Shown here piece by piece: positions 1 to 5,605 of a stretch of 5,852 nucleotides of DNA. The stretch covers positions 1 through 5,852 of the forward strand of contig JASGEI010000021.1 in NCBI GenBank assembly GCA_047606545.1, read 5' to 3'. The notes under the pieces are model-generated. The model did no database searches. It was not told where the DNA came from and worked only from the letters and a program-made list of their open reading frames with translations. Both the position numbers and the translations under genes were made by a program. Position 1 is the stretch's first letter. Every line of letters begins with the position of its first letter. The DNA is from JASGDC01 sp047606545. Lineage in GTDB: Bacteria > Actinomycetota > Actinomycetes > Actinomycetales > Micrococcaceae.

Positions 1-41
1 ACTTTCGTGCCACAAGGTTATTCATACTAAGATAAATAAGG

Positions 42-62
42 TTTTACTCTCCTAGAGTAAAA
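42..62. repeat. Perfect 9-bp inverted repeat with 3-nt spacer
   Basis: TTTTACTCT (42-50) is followed by CCT and then its exact reverse complement AGAGTAAAA (54-62). On the plus strand the second arm is followed by A-rich rather than T-rich sequence, and on the minus strand it is followed by CCTTATT. It therefore does not look like a standard intrinsic terminator in either direction. It could be an operator-like dyad, an RNA hairpin at the 3' end of the VKOR transcript, or part of an unseen gene unit to the left. The symmetry is certain; the function is unknown. Confidence 0.6.
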
Positions 63-69
63 ATATAAT

Positions 70-122
70 AGCAATGTTGTAAGCAAGACAATATCCCTAG
101 GTTGTATGCTTACAACATTGTT
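70..122. terminator. Long hairpin, probable terminator of the minus-strand VKOR gene
   Basis: CAATGTTGTAAGC (72-84) is perfectly complementary to GCTTACAACATTG (108-120). The helix can extend by A85-T107 inside and by G71-T121 and A70-T122 outside. A second short helix, ACAA (88-91) with TTGT (102-105), can form within the loop. On the minus strand the helix is followed by a T-rich stretch (TATTATATTTTTA), as expected for termination of the gene ending at 143. On the plus strand it is followed by TTTTA, so it may also stop transcription entering from the left. The stem is A+T-rich, so its strength as a terminator is inferred. Confidence 0.6.
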
Positions 123-142
123 TTATACCAAAGGTTATTTGG

Positions 143-730
143 TTAAATTGCAGTTAGTTTCAAATACGCTAACCAAACTCCGCCATAAATAATGATGTAA
201 AACAAGAAAATGGCTGGCCAAGTCCATCTGCTAAGACCTCCAAAGAATCCACTTTCACGACCTAAGAACCCAGTTTCGTTTAGGTAGTTAATGGTTAAAA
301 AGAACATAGGAATCACGCAAGCCCAGACAATCATGCAATATAGGCAGAAGTGATGTAAAACAAAAATTACTAAGTACCAGAAATAAAGTACTAACCCAAA
401 AGCAAATGCCAAGCCAATTAGCAGCCCATAAGCGAAAAGTTTATTTAGTCCAACTCGGCTAATTAACATCATGCCAATTGTTAAGGTAATAGCAAATCCA
501 ATAATTCCCAAAATTGGGTTTGGGAAACCAAAAAGGTTAGCCTGCGGTGTTTGCATAACTGAACTACATGAAAAGAACGGATTTAAATCACAACTTGGTT
601 TGAAGTTAGGATTTTCTAAAATTCTAAGTTTATCTAGTACTAATTCCATTGATGCCGCAAAAGCAATTATCGAAAGTAATGTAAATAAAAATGGAAAAGG
701 TGTACTGGTTTTAATTTTTGTATTACCCAT
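143..730 (-). CDS. Vitamin K epoxide reductase (VKOR) family membrane oxidoreductase
   Basis: This 195-residue polytopic membrane protein matches bacterial VKOR homologues, which re-oxidise periplasmic or extracytoplasmic DsbA-like thiol oxidases and pass the electrons to quinone; they replace DsbB in actinobacteria. Visible hallmarks are an outer-loop cysteine pair, C47 and C55, the latter followed by S56 (FFSCSS), and the active-site CxxC at C129-L-Y-C132 in a later membrane segment. About five hydrophobic segments lie near residues 12-32, 71-92, 98-124, 128-148 and 170-190, the usual VKOR topology. The length is normal for a stand-alone form without a fused thioredoxin domain. The ATG at 730 is preceded by no clear Shine-Dalgarno sequence but sits 8 nt from a -10-like box, so the mRNA may be leaderless. 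No DsbA-like partner is in the window. The gene is divergent from rne. Family assignment is firm; the exact partner is unknown. Confidence 0.93.
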   Translation of the reverse strand: MGNTKIKTSTPFPFLFTLLSIIAFAASMELVLDKLRILENPNFKPSCDLNPFFSCSSVMQTPQANLFGFPNPILGIIGFAITLTIGMMLISRVGLNKLFAYGLLIGLAFAFGLVLYFWYLVIFVLHHFCLYCMIVWACVIPMFFLTINYLNETGFLGRESGFFGGLSRWTWPAIFLFYIIIYGGVWLAYLKLTAI

Positions 731-738
731 AGTAAATT

Positions 739-765
739 ATTATGCCATAATAGTAGTAGTGTCCA
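739..765 (-). promoter_or_regulatory. Candidate promoter of the VKOR gene (possibly leaderless)
   Basis: Read on the minus strand, TGGACA (765-760, five of six matches to TTGACA) is followed after 15 nt by CATAAT (744-739, five of six to TATAAT). The -10 box ends 8 nt before the ATG at 730, so initiation at the usual distance would fall at or next to the start codon. With no ribosome-binding site visible, this fits a leaderless mRNA, which is common in actinobacteria. The spacer is short for a sigma-70-type promoter, so the call is tentative. Confidence 0.45.
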
Positions 766-767
766 GA

Positions 768-797
768 TTCACACTGATTATGGGCAAGTGCTATAAC
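768..797 (+). promoter_or_regulatory. Candidate rne promoter
   Basis: TTCACA (768-773) matches TTGACA at five of six bases and TATAAC (792-797) matches TATAAT at five of six, separated by 18 nt. Transcription would begin near 804 and give an rne leader of about 94 nt. The -35 box lies only 2 bp from the divergent VKOR -35 box, so the two promoters are back to back. They are overlain by an imperfect operator-like dyad, AGTGT (758-762) and ACACT (771-775). Confidence 0.5.
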
Positions 798-814
798 TTA
801 GACTGATAGCAAAA

Positions 815-882
815 GGTACCGCAGCCTTAAGAGCGCGACCTAACCAGGAAAAGTTTTGATGTGAGACGGTAGTGTGACCGTC
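815..882 (+). promoter_or_regulatory. Structured 5' leader of rne with two potential hairpins
   Basis: The clearest element is GACGGT (865-870), loop AGTGTG, then ACCGTC (877-882): a perfect 6-bp G+C-rich stem ending just before the purine-rich ribosome-binding site of rne. Upstream, GGT (815-817) can pair with ACC (838-840) and CGC (820-822) with GCG (833-835) across a 2x2 internal loop. No T-run follows either hairpin, so they are not intrinsic terminators. A hairpin touching the Shine-Dalgarno region could tune translation or act as a site for feedback by RNase E, which is known for the E. coli rne leader. For this leader that role is only inferred. Confidence 0.4.
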
Positions 883-897
883 GAAGGAAGAAAATAG

Positions 898-3183
898 ATG
901 GCTGAGCCAAACTCACAAGATAATTCATTAAGTGCACCATTATTTCAAGCCCCAGACTTATCACAGTTTGAAGCGCAAAAAGCTGAAACTAAAAAAGAGA
1001 AGCCAAAAAGTGAGGTATCAAAAAAGCCTCGAGAGCGTAAGCGTGGTGTTCGAGGTAAGCGTGGAAAAGCAAAAGAGCAAAAAGAAAAGATTGAGATAAG
1101 CTCTGAGACTGTAGAAAATCTACCTGATGTTGAATCTAAAATAGATGACACTGAAGAAGTTCAAGCTAAAAAACGTCGTCGCCGTCGCCGTGGAAACCAA
1201 GACATGGAGCTTGTAGATGACTCAGGTGACGTTGTGAGAGTTCGTACTGGGCGTGGTGCCGGACCTGAAAGCAATGTTTCACAGGTTAGTGGTTCTACTC
1301 GTCTTGAAGCTAAACGTAAGCGTCGTAAAGAAAATCGTACGATTGAACGTAAGAAAAATTTAATCGTACAAGATGAATCTTTGGCGCGCCGTGAAAATGT
1401 TGAGCGTAGAATGGTAGTGCGTCAACAAGAAGACCGAATTCAAATCGGAGTACTTGAAGATAACATTCTTACTGAGCATTTCGTTTCACATACTCAGCAA
1501 GATTCATTAATTGGAAATATTTACCTAGGGAAAGTTCAAAATGTTTTACCTAGCATGGAAGCTGCATTCGTAGATATCGGACGTGGGCGTAATGCTGTGC
1601 TTTATGCAGGTGAAGTGGATTGGCGTGCTGCTGGTATTGACGGTAAAACTAAGAAGATTGAAGCTGCACTTAAGCCAGGTGATCCAGTATTAGTACAGGT
1701 GACTAAAGACCCTGTTAACCATAAAGGTGCTAGATTAACTAGTCAGATTTCACTACCCGGTCGTTATTTAGTTTATGTGCCTCAAGGCTCTATGACTGGA
1801 ATTTCAAGGAAACTTCCTGATGAAGAACGTTCACGTTTAAAAAAGATTTTAAAAGAAAACTTGCCTGAGTCTGCAGGAGTAATCGTACGTACCGCTGCCG
1901 AAGGTATTAGTGAAGAAGAACTTACTCATGACATTAACCGTTTGCGTACTCAATGGGAACAGATTGAAAAGCAATCAAAGAGTAATTCAACTCGTGCACC
2001 TGAACTTTTACATGCGGAACCAGATCTAAGTATTAAAGTAATTCGTGATGTATTTAATGTAGATTTTTCAGAATTAATTATTTCAGGTGAAAATGCTTGG
2101 GACACCATTGAAGCTTATGTAACATATGTAGCACCAGAATTACTGCCTAGACTTAACAAATGGGAATCAAATGAAGATGTATTTAATGCTTTACGAATTA
2201 GTGAACAAATCAACAAAGCATTAGACTCAAAAGTTTTCTTGCCATCAGGTGGGTCTTTAATTATTGATCGTACCGAAGCAATGACAGTAATCGATGTAAA
2301 TACCGGAAAGTTTACTGGTAGCGGTGGGAACCTGGAAGAAACTGTAACTAAAAATAACTTAGAAGCAGCTGAAGAAATCGTACGTCAACTTAGATTACGT
2401 GATATTGGTGGCATAATTGTTATTGATTTTATTGATATGGTTTTGGAGACAAACCGTAATTTAGTATTGCGTCGATTAATAGAATGTTTAGGTCGCGACC
2501 GTACTAAACATCAAGTTACAGAAATTACTTCACTTGGTTTAGTGCAGATGACACGTAAGCGCATGGGTACTGGTTTGTTAGAAGTATTTAGTGAACCTTG
2601 CCCTCATTGTGCTGGAACTGGAAGTATCATTTACCCAGAGCCTGTGGAATATCGTAGAGCTGAAAGTAATTTTTATGATGCTCGAAAGAGTAGTTTCTCA
2701 AAGCGCAATGAAAAGAAAAATAAGCGTAAGCGCCGTGAAAAGCCTATTCCTATTCAGCCAGTGGAAAATGTAGAACCTAGCGTTGAGGAAAAATTAAAGA
2801 GTGTCGAGGAAACGTTAGATAAACGTTCAGATGAAGTACATGCCGAAGACAAAAAACCAAAAATAAAAGCTAACCCTGAAAATTTTGATAAAAAGAACTC
2901 AAAAAAGAAAAAATCAGATAAACAGGATTCTTCAAAAAAGAATTCAAATAAGAAGAAGTCTGATAAAAAGAATAAGCATAAACAGGGTTCAAATAAAAAT
3001 AGTTCTGTTAAAGAACAAAAAAGTGGAAATCAGCAGGAAAATCAAGGCGAAAAGTCAAATAAACGCCATCAAAATGCACAAGGCAAAGTAAAGAAAAAAC
3101 GAGCGTTAACCCAATCCAATGGTCAGCAGCTAAAAACAAAAATTGTACATGAAGATGATGAAGTAGTAATTTTTGGTATTTAG
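898..3183 (+). CDS. rne: Ribonuclease E/G family endoribonuclease, actinobacterial type
   Basis: This 761-residue protein is an RNase E/G that cleaves single-stranded, A/U-rich RNA in mRNA decay and rRNA/tRNA maturation. A charged N-terminal extension (about 1-175) has basic Arg/Lys/Gly-rich blocks near 42-65 and 92-100. An S1 RNA-binding region follows at about 203-285, embedded in the RNase H-like/5'-sensor core. The metal-binding catalytic aspartates are seen as D466 in TVIDVNTGK and D510 in IVIDFIDM, corresponding to E. coli D303 and D346. The Zn-link motif CPHCAGTG gives C568 and C571. The C-terminal tail (about 600-761) is Lys/Ser/Asn-rich and disordered-looking, includes a 15-residue repeat (665-675 and 680-690), and ends in the acidic-hydrophobic DDEVVIFGI. 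Core in the middle with two tails is the actinobacterial layout. The ATG at 898 has GAAGGAAG (883-890) 7 nt upstream. rplU follows on the same strand after 95 nt. Confidence 0.96.
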   Translation: MAEPNSQDNSLSAPLFQAPDLSQFEAQKAETKKEKPKSEVSKKPRERKRGVRGKRGKAKEQKEKIEISSETVENLPDVESKIDDTEEVQAKKRRRRRRGNQDMELVDDSGDVVRVRTGRGAGPESNVSQVSGSTRLEAKRKRRKENRTIERKKNLIVQDESLARRENVERRMVVRQQEDRIQIGVLEDNILTEHFVSHTQQDSLIGNIYLGKVQNVLPSMEAAFVDIGRGRNAVLYAGEVDWRAAGIDGKTKKIEAALKPGDPVLVQVTKDPVNHKGARLTSQISLPGRYLVYVPQGSMTGISRKLPDEERSRLKKILKENLPESAGVIVRTAAEGISEEELTHDINRLRTQWEQIEKQSKSNSTRAPELLHAEPDLSIKVIRDVFNVDFSELIISGENAWDTIEAYVTYVAPELLPRLNKWESNEDVFNALRISEQINKALDSKVFLPSGGSLIIDRTEAMTVIDVNTGKFTGSGGNLEETVTKNNLEAAEEIVRQLRLRDIGGIIVIDFIDMVLETNRNLVLRRLIECLGRDRTKHQVTEITSLGLVQMTRKRMGTGLLEVFSEPCPHCAGTGSIIYPEPVEYRRAESNFYDARKSSFSKRNEKKNKRKRREKPIPIQPVENVEPSVEEKLKSVEETLDKRSDEVHAEDKKPKIKANPENFDKKNSKKKKSDKQDSSKKNSNKKKSDKKNKHKQGSNKNSSVKEQKSGNQQENQGEKSNKRHQNAQGKVKKKRALTQSNGQQLKTKIVHEDDEVVIFGI
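2887..2968 (+). repeat. Lys/Ser/Asn-rich tandem repeat in the RNase E tail
   Basis: Within rne, the peptide KKNSKKKKSDK (residues 665-675) recurs as KKNSNKKKSDK (680-690) with a 15-residue period, spaced by QDSS. The DNA copies differ at several synonymous positions (for example AAC TCA against AAT TCA, and TCA GAT against TCT GAT), so the duplication is not very recent or the peptide is under selection. Three A6 runs at 2901-2906, 2908-2913 and 2934-2939 lie in this stretch. Confidence 0.7.
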
Positions 3184-3186
3184 CCA

Positions 3187-3215
3187 TTGACACGGTAAGA
3201 AACGCATTGTAAATA
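3187..3215 (+). promoter_or_regulatory. Candidate promoter of rplU-rpmA
   Basis: A perfect TTGACA lies at 3187-3192, three bases after the rne stop codon. The -10 element is less clear: TGTAAA (3208-3213, spacer 15) or TAAATA (3210-3215, spacer 17) are the options. Initiation near 3222 would give a leader of roughly 57 nt. This would let the ribosomal-protein genes be transcribed independently of rne, which lacks a terminator after its stop codon. Confidence 0.5.
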
Positions 3216-3278
3216 TTAGCTTTATCGGTTAGTATTTATAGGTAATTTGAAAACATACTAGAGAAGTGAGATTCACAA

Positions 3279-3587
3279 GTGGTATACGCGATTGTACGCG
3301 CTGGTGGCCGACAGGAAAAAGTTGCTGTCGGTGACATCATAACAATTAACCGAGTCTCTGGTGGTCCTGGTAGCACTATTGAACTTCCAGCTGTTCTTCT
3401 TGTTGATGGAGCAGATGTGACTTCTGATGCAAGTGCATTGGAAAGTGTTAAGGTTTCAGGCGAAGTGATGGAAGACCTACGTGGTCCAAAGATTGTAATC
3501 CAGAAATACAAAAACAAGACTGGTTACAAAACTCGTCAAGGACACCGCCAAGAGTTAAGTCGTGTGAAGGTTACTGCAATTAAGTAA
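3279..3587 (+). CDS. rplU: 50S ribosomal protein bL21
   Basis: The 102-residue product is bL21, a 23S rRNA-binding protein of the large subunit. The N-terminus (YAIVRAGGRQEKVAVGD) is the conserved bL21 opening. The C-terminus carries the family signature, with KIVIQKYKNKTGYKTRQGHRQ around residues 71-91, including the invariant GHRQ. Length is normal. The start is GTG at 3279, because the conserved N-terminus begins there, with a weak AGAAGTGAG ribosome-binding site (3262-3270) 8 nt upstream. Tandem TAA TAA stops end the gene (3585-3590). rpmA follows after 38 nt, the near-universal bacterial pairing, and the two are presumably co-transcribed. The codons are richer in preferred C-ending forms than in rne or obg, as expected for high expression. 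Confidence 0.98.
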   Translation: MVYAIVRAGGRQEKVAVGDIITINRVSGGPGSTIELPAVLLVDGADVTSDASALESVKVSGEVMEDLRGPKIVIQKYKNKTGYKTRQGHRQELSRVKVTAIK

Positions 3588-3625
3588 TAATTGCTGTTAG
3601 ATTTTAGAAAAGAAGGTATAGATAA

Positions 3626-3880
3626 ATGGCAAGTAAGAAAGGTGTGAGTTCTACTCGCAACGGCCGTGATTCTAATCCACAGTACCTAGGCGTTAAGCGC
3701 TATGCTGGTCAGGTAGTTAAAGCTGGTGAAATCCTAGTTCGTCAGCGTGGTACTAAGTTCCACCCAGGTGCTAACGTTGGCCGTGGCGGAGATGACACTC
3801 TGTTTTCTTTAGCTGCAGGTGAAGTAGAATTTGGTACTCACCGTGGACGTAAAGTTGTAAATGTTCTTGCAACTGACTAA
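3626..3880 (+). CDS. rpmA: 50S ribosomal protein bL27
   Basis: The 84-residue product is bL27, whose flexible N-terminal tail reaches towards the peptidyl-transferase centre. Hallmarks are the N-terminal ASKKGVSSTRNGRDSNPQYLGVKR, split here as ASKKGVSSTRNGRD (2-15) and SNPQYLGVKR (16-25), and GTKFHPGANVGRGGDDTLF in the middle. The protein begins directly with MASKKG and lacks the short N-terminal extension that Firmicutes remove with the Prp protease, which agrees with an actinobacterial origin. ATG at 3626 has AGAAGG (3611-3616) 9 nt upstream. It lies 38 nt after rplU and is followed after 21 nt by an intrinsic terminator, making it the likely last gene of a main rplU-rpmA transcript. Confidence 0.98.
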   Translation: MASKKGVSSTRNGRDSNPQYLGVKRYAGQVVKAGEILVRQRGTKFHPGANVGRGGDDTLFSLAAGEVEFGTHRGRKVVNVLATD

Positions 3881-3901
3881 TTAGACTTATTTATTAAAAA
3901 T

Positions 3902-3930
3902 GGGCAAGCTCACAAGGCTTGTCCTTTTTT
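3902..3930 (+). terminator. Rho-independent terminator between rpmA and obg
   Basis: GGGCAAGC (3902-3909) pairs with GCTTGTCC (3917-3924) across a 7-nt loop, giving an 8-bp stem with one G-U pair, followed by six T (3925-3930). An A-run precedes the stem, which could extend the helix. This is the clearest terminator in the window. The obg ribosome-binding site begins only 8 nt after the T-run, so obg must rely on read-through, or on a promoter inside or just after rpmA. The element may act as a partial terminator that lowers obg expression relative to the ribosomal proteins. Confidence 0.9.
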
Positions 3931-3948
3931 ATATTCCAGGGAGTAATG

Positions 3949-5472
3949 ATGGTAACTTTTGTAGATAGAGTAGTGCTACACGTTGCTGGTGGCGACGGTG
4001 GTAATGGTTGTGTTTCCATTAAGCGTGAAAAATTCAAACCATTAGGTGGTCCAGATGGTGGTAATGGTGGTAATGGTGGAAGTATCATTCTAAAAGTTGA
4101 TCCACAAACTCAAACATTACTTTCATATCATCATTCTCCACATCGTCGTGGTACCAATGGTGGTATTGGTAAAGGTAATTTTAAAAATGGTACTGTTGGT
4201 GAAAGCCAGATTCTTGACGTACCAATTGGCACAGTTGTTAAAGATGTTAAAGGTAATATCTTAGCTGACTTACTAGAACCTGGAGAAGAATTTGTTGCAG
4301 CTGCTGGTGGTATTGGAGGTCTTGGCAATGCTGCTTTAGCAAGTACTAAACGAAAAGCGCCTGGTTTTGCTTTACTTGGTACAGATGGTGAAGAGCGAGA
4401 TATTGTAATTGAGCTTAAAACTGTAGCTGATGTAGCTTTAGTTGGTTATCCATCTGCAGGAAAATCCAGTTTGATTGCAGCACTTTCAGCAGCAAAACCA
4501 AAGATTGCTGATTATCCATTTACTACTTTGACTCCAAATTTAGGGGTAGTACAAGCTGGTGAAACTCGTTTTACGGTAGCTGATGTCCCTGGTCTTATCG
4601 AAGGAGCTAGTGAAGGTAAAGGGTTAGGGTTGCAGTTTTTAAGGCATGTAGAACGCTGCGCGGCAATTGTGCATGTACTAGACTGTGCTACTTTGGAATC
4701 TACTCGTGATCCAGTAAATGATTTAAAAGTTATAGAAGCTGAGTTAGCTAATTATGAAGTTGATTTAAGTAATGAAAATTCTGAATTAATTCCATTACAT
4801 AAGCGCCCTAAACTAGTAGCTCTTAATAAAGTAGATATGCCAGATGGCAAAGATATGGCTGACTTTGTACGGGCAGGTCTTGAAGAAGCAGGTTATCGTG
4901 TATTTGAAGTTTCTGCTATTACTCACAAAGGCTTAAAAGAATTAGCTTATGCAATGGCTGAATTAGTTAATCAAGAGCGCAAAAAGCAAGAATTACCTAA
5001 GCCAAAAGTTAAGACTGTTATTAGACCGAAAGCTGTTAATGACAAAGGTTTCACTATTAAAATCGAAAATCATCCTGAAGATAGGTTATTTAGAGTACTT
5101 GGTGAGAAGCCGGAACGTTGGGTAAAGCAAACTGATTTCAATAATGATGAAGCAGTAGGTTACTTAGCTGATAGGCTTAATAAACTTGGCGTAGAGGAAG
5201 AGCTTTTTGCTCATGGTGCGACGCCTGGTGCTACAGTTGCTATTGGTTCTAATGAGGACTCAGTAATATTTGATTGGGAACCAACTTTGGTTGGTGGAGC
5301 CGAGTTACTTGGTTCAGCACCGCGTGGTACTGATGTACGGCTTGAAGATATTGGCTCTAGACCGACTCGTGCGCAGAAACGTCAAGAATTCTATGATCGG
5401 ATGGATGCAAAATCTTTAGCTCGTGAGGAACTAGCTAAAGAAGGTAAACAAGGTTTGTGGCAAGACGACTAA
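3949..5472 (+). CDS. obg: Obg family GTPase (50S assembly, stress control)
   Basis: This 507-residue GTPase binds 50S precursors and links ribosome maturation to GTP/ppGpp status. The Gly-rich Obg fold occupies about 1-158 (TFVDRVVLHVAGGDGGNG at the start). The G domain shows G1 GYPSAGKS (166-173), G2 T192-T193 in YPFTTLTPN, G3 DVPG (212-215), G4 NKVD (293-296) and G5 SA (322-323). A C-terminal OCT domain spans about 358-434, typical of Gram-positive and actinobacterial Obg, followed by a charged tail ending in GLWQDD. The frame is open back to a TTG at 3919, but that codon lies inside the terminator hairpin. ATG at 3949 fits the conserved M-x-TFVD start and has AGGGAG (3938-3943) 5 nt upstream; ATG 3946 is only 2 nt from it. 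No clear terminator follows the stop. Confidence 0.97.
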   Translation: MVTFVDRVVLHVAGGDGGNGCVSIKREKFKPLGGPDGGNGGNGGSIILKVDPQTQTLLSYHHSPHRRGTNGGIGKGNFKNGTVGESQILDVPIGTVVKDVKGNILADLLEPGEEFVAAAGGIGGLGNAALASTKRKAPGFALLGTDGEERDIVIELKTVADVALVGYPSAGKSSLIAALSAAKPKIADYPFTTLTPNLGVVQAGETRFTVADVPGLIEGASEGKGLGLQFLRHVERCAAIVHVLDCATLESTRDPVNDLKVIEAELANYEVDLSNENSELIPLHKRPKLVALNKVDMPDGKDMADFVRAGLEEAGYRVFEVSAITHKGLKELAYAMAELVNQERKKQELPKPKVKTVIRPKAVNDKGFTIKIENHPEDRLFRVLGEKPERWVKQTDFNNDEAVGYLADRLNKLGVEEELFAHGATPGATVAIGSNEDSVIFDWEPTLVGGAELLGSAPRGTDVRLEDIGSRPTRAQKRQEFYDRMDAKSLAREELAKEGKQGLWQDD

Positions 5473-5533
5473 TATCTGTAGTTTGGGATTTTCTATAGTT
5501 GTAAATTCTTCATGGCTGGTGTCTTTTTGCGTT

Positions 5534-5560
5534 TTGCAATAGGGGGGGGGGTAGTATTGT
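5534..5560 (+). promoter_or_regulatory. Candidate promoter with a poly-G spacer
   Basis: TTGCAA (5534-5539, four of six to TTGACA) is followed after 15 nt by TATTGT (5555-5560, four of six to TATAAT). Ten of the fifteen spacer bases are the G run. A change of one to three G would move the spacing through 16-18 bp, the range sigma-70-type promoters prefer. TATTAA (5563-5568) is another -10 option with a 23-bp spacer. Both boxes are weak, so this promoter rests mainly on its suggestive arrangement. Confidence 0.3.
5542..5551 (+). repeat. Homopolymer of ten G (candidate phase-variable tract)
   Basis: Ten consecutive G occur in an otherwise A+T-rich chromosome, 54 nt upstream of the start codon of an exported protein. 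Such a run is improbable by chance in A+T-rich DNA and is prone to slipped-strand mispairing. The run is outside the coding frame, since an in-frame TGA at 5591 separates them. Any effect would therefore be on transcription or the 5' UTR, not on the reading frame. Confidence 0.85.
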
Positions 5561-5605
5561 GTTATTAACTTATTAAGTGTCGTTTTGGTTTGAGGGTTGG
5601 TTTTG

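Larger units (their letters stand above)
5473..5605 (+). other. G+T-rich intergenic region between obg and the Tat-signal gene
   Basis: No gene or convincing terminator is seen. A weak hairpin, CTGTAG (5476-5481) with CTATAG (5493-5498), has an 11-nt loop and no T-run. The stretch is dominated by G and T on the plus strand and contains a run of ten G. A ribosome-binding site, GAGGG (5592-5596), lies 9 nt before the downstream ATG. Confidence 0.7.

Noticed and set aside
1..15. Possible tRNA 3' end (a CCA at 10-13 region)
   Set aside because: Only about a dozen bases would be in the window, no T-arm motif is visible, and CCA alone is not evidence.
14..139. Direct repeat AAGGTTATT (14-22 and 131-139) as a target-site duplication of a mobile element
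   Set aside because: The segment between has no terminal inverted repeats at its ends and no transposase; a 9-bp repeat in A+T-rich DNA can be chance.
471..806. Plus-strand open frame of 111 codons across the VKOR gene
   Set aside because: It lies antisense to a clear VKOR gene with conserved cysteines, its translation has no recognisable features, and it runs into the promoter region.
3919..3948. Upstream TTG (3919) or ATG (3946) as the obg start
   Set aside because: TTG 3919 falls inside the terminator hairpin and adds residues absent from Obg proteins. ATG 3946 is only 2 nt from AGGGAG. ATG 3949 fits the conserved N-terminus and spacing.
4045..4085. GGT/AAT-rich repeats near the obg start as a tandem repeat element
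   Set aside because: They encode the normal Gly/Asn-rich loops of the Obg fold and need no other explanation.
5476..5498. Hairpin CTGTAG/CTATAG as an obg terminator
   Set aside because: Only six pairs including one G-U, an 11-nt loop and no T-run; too weak to call.
5512..5568. An 18-codon open frame starting at ATG 5512 that reads through the G10 tract and stops at TAA
   Set aside because: No ribosome-binding site precedes it, and gaining or losing one G does not fuse it to the downstream gene (loss gives an immediate TAG, gain a TAA a few codons later). It is more likely chance than a coding phase-variable frame.
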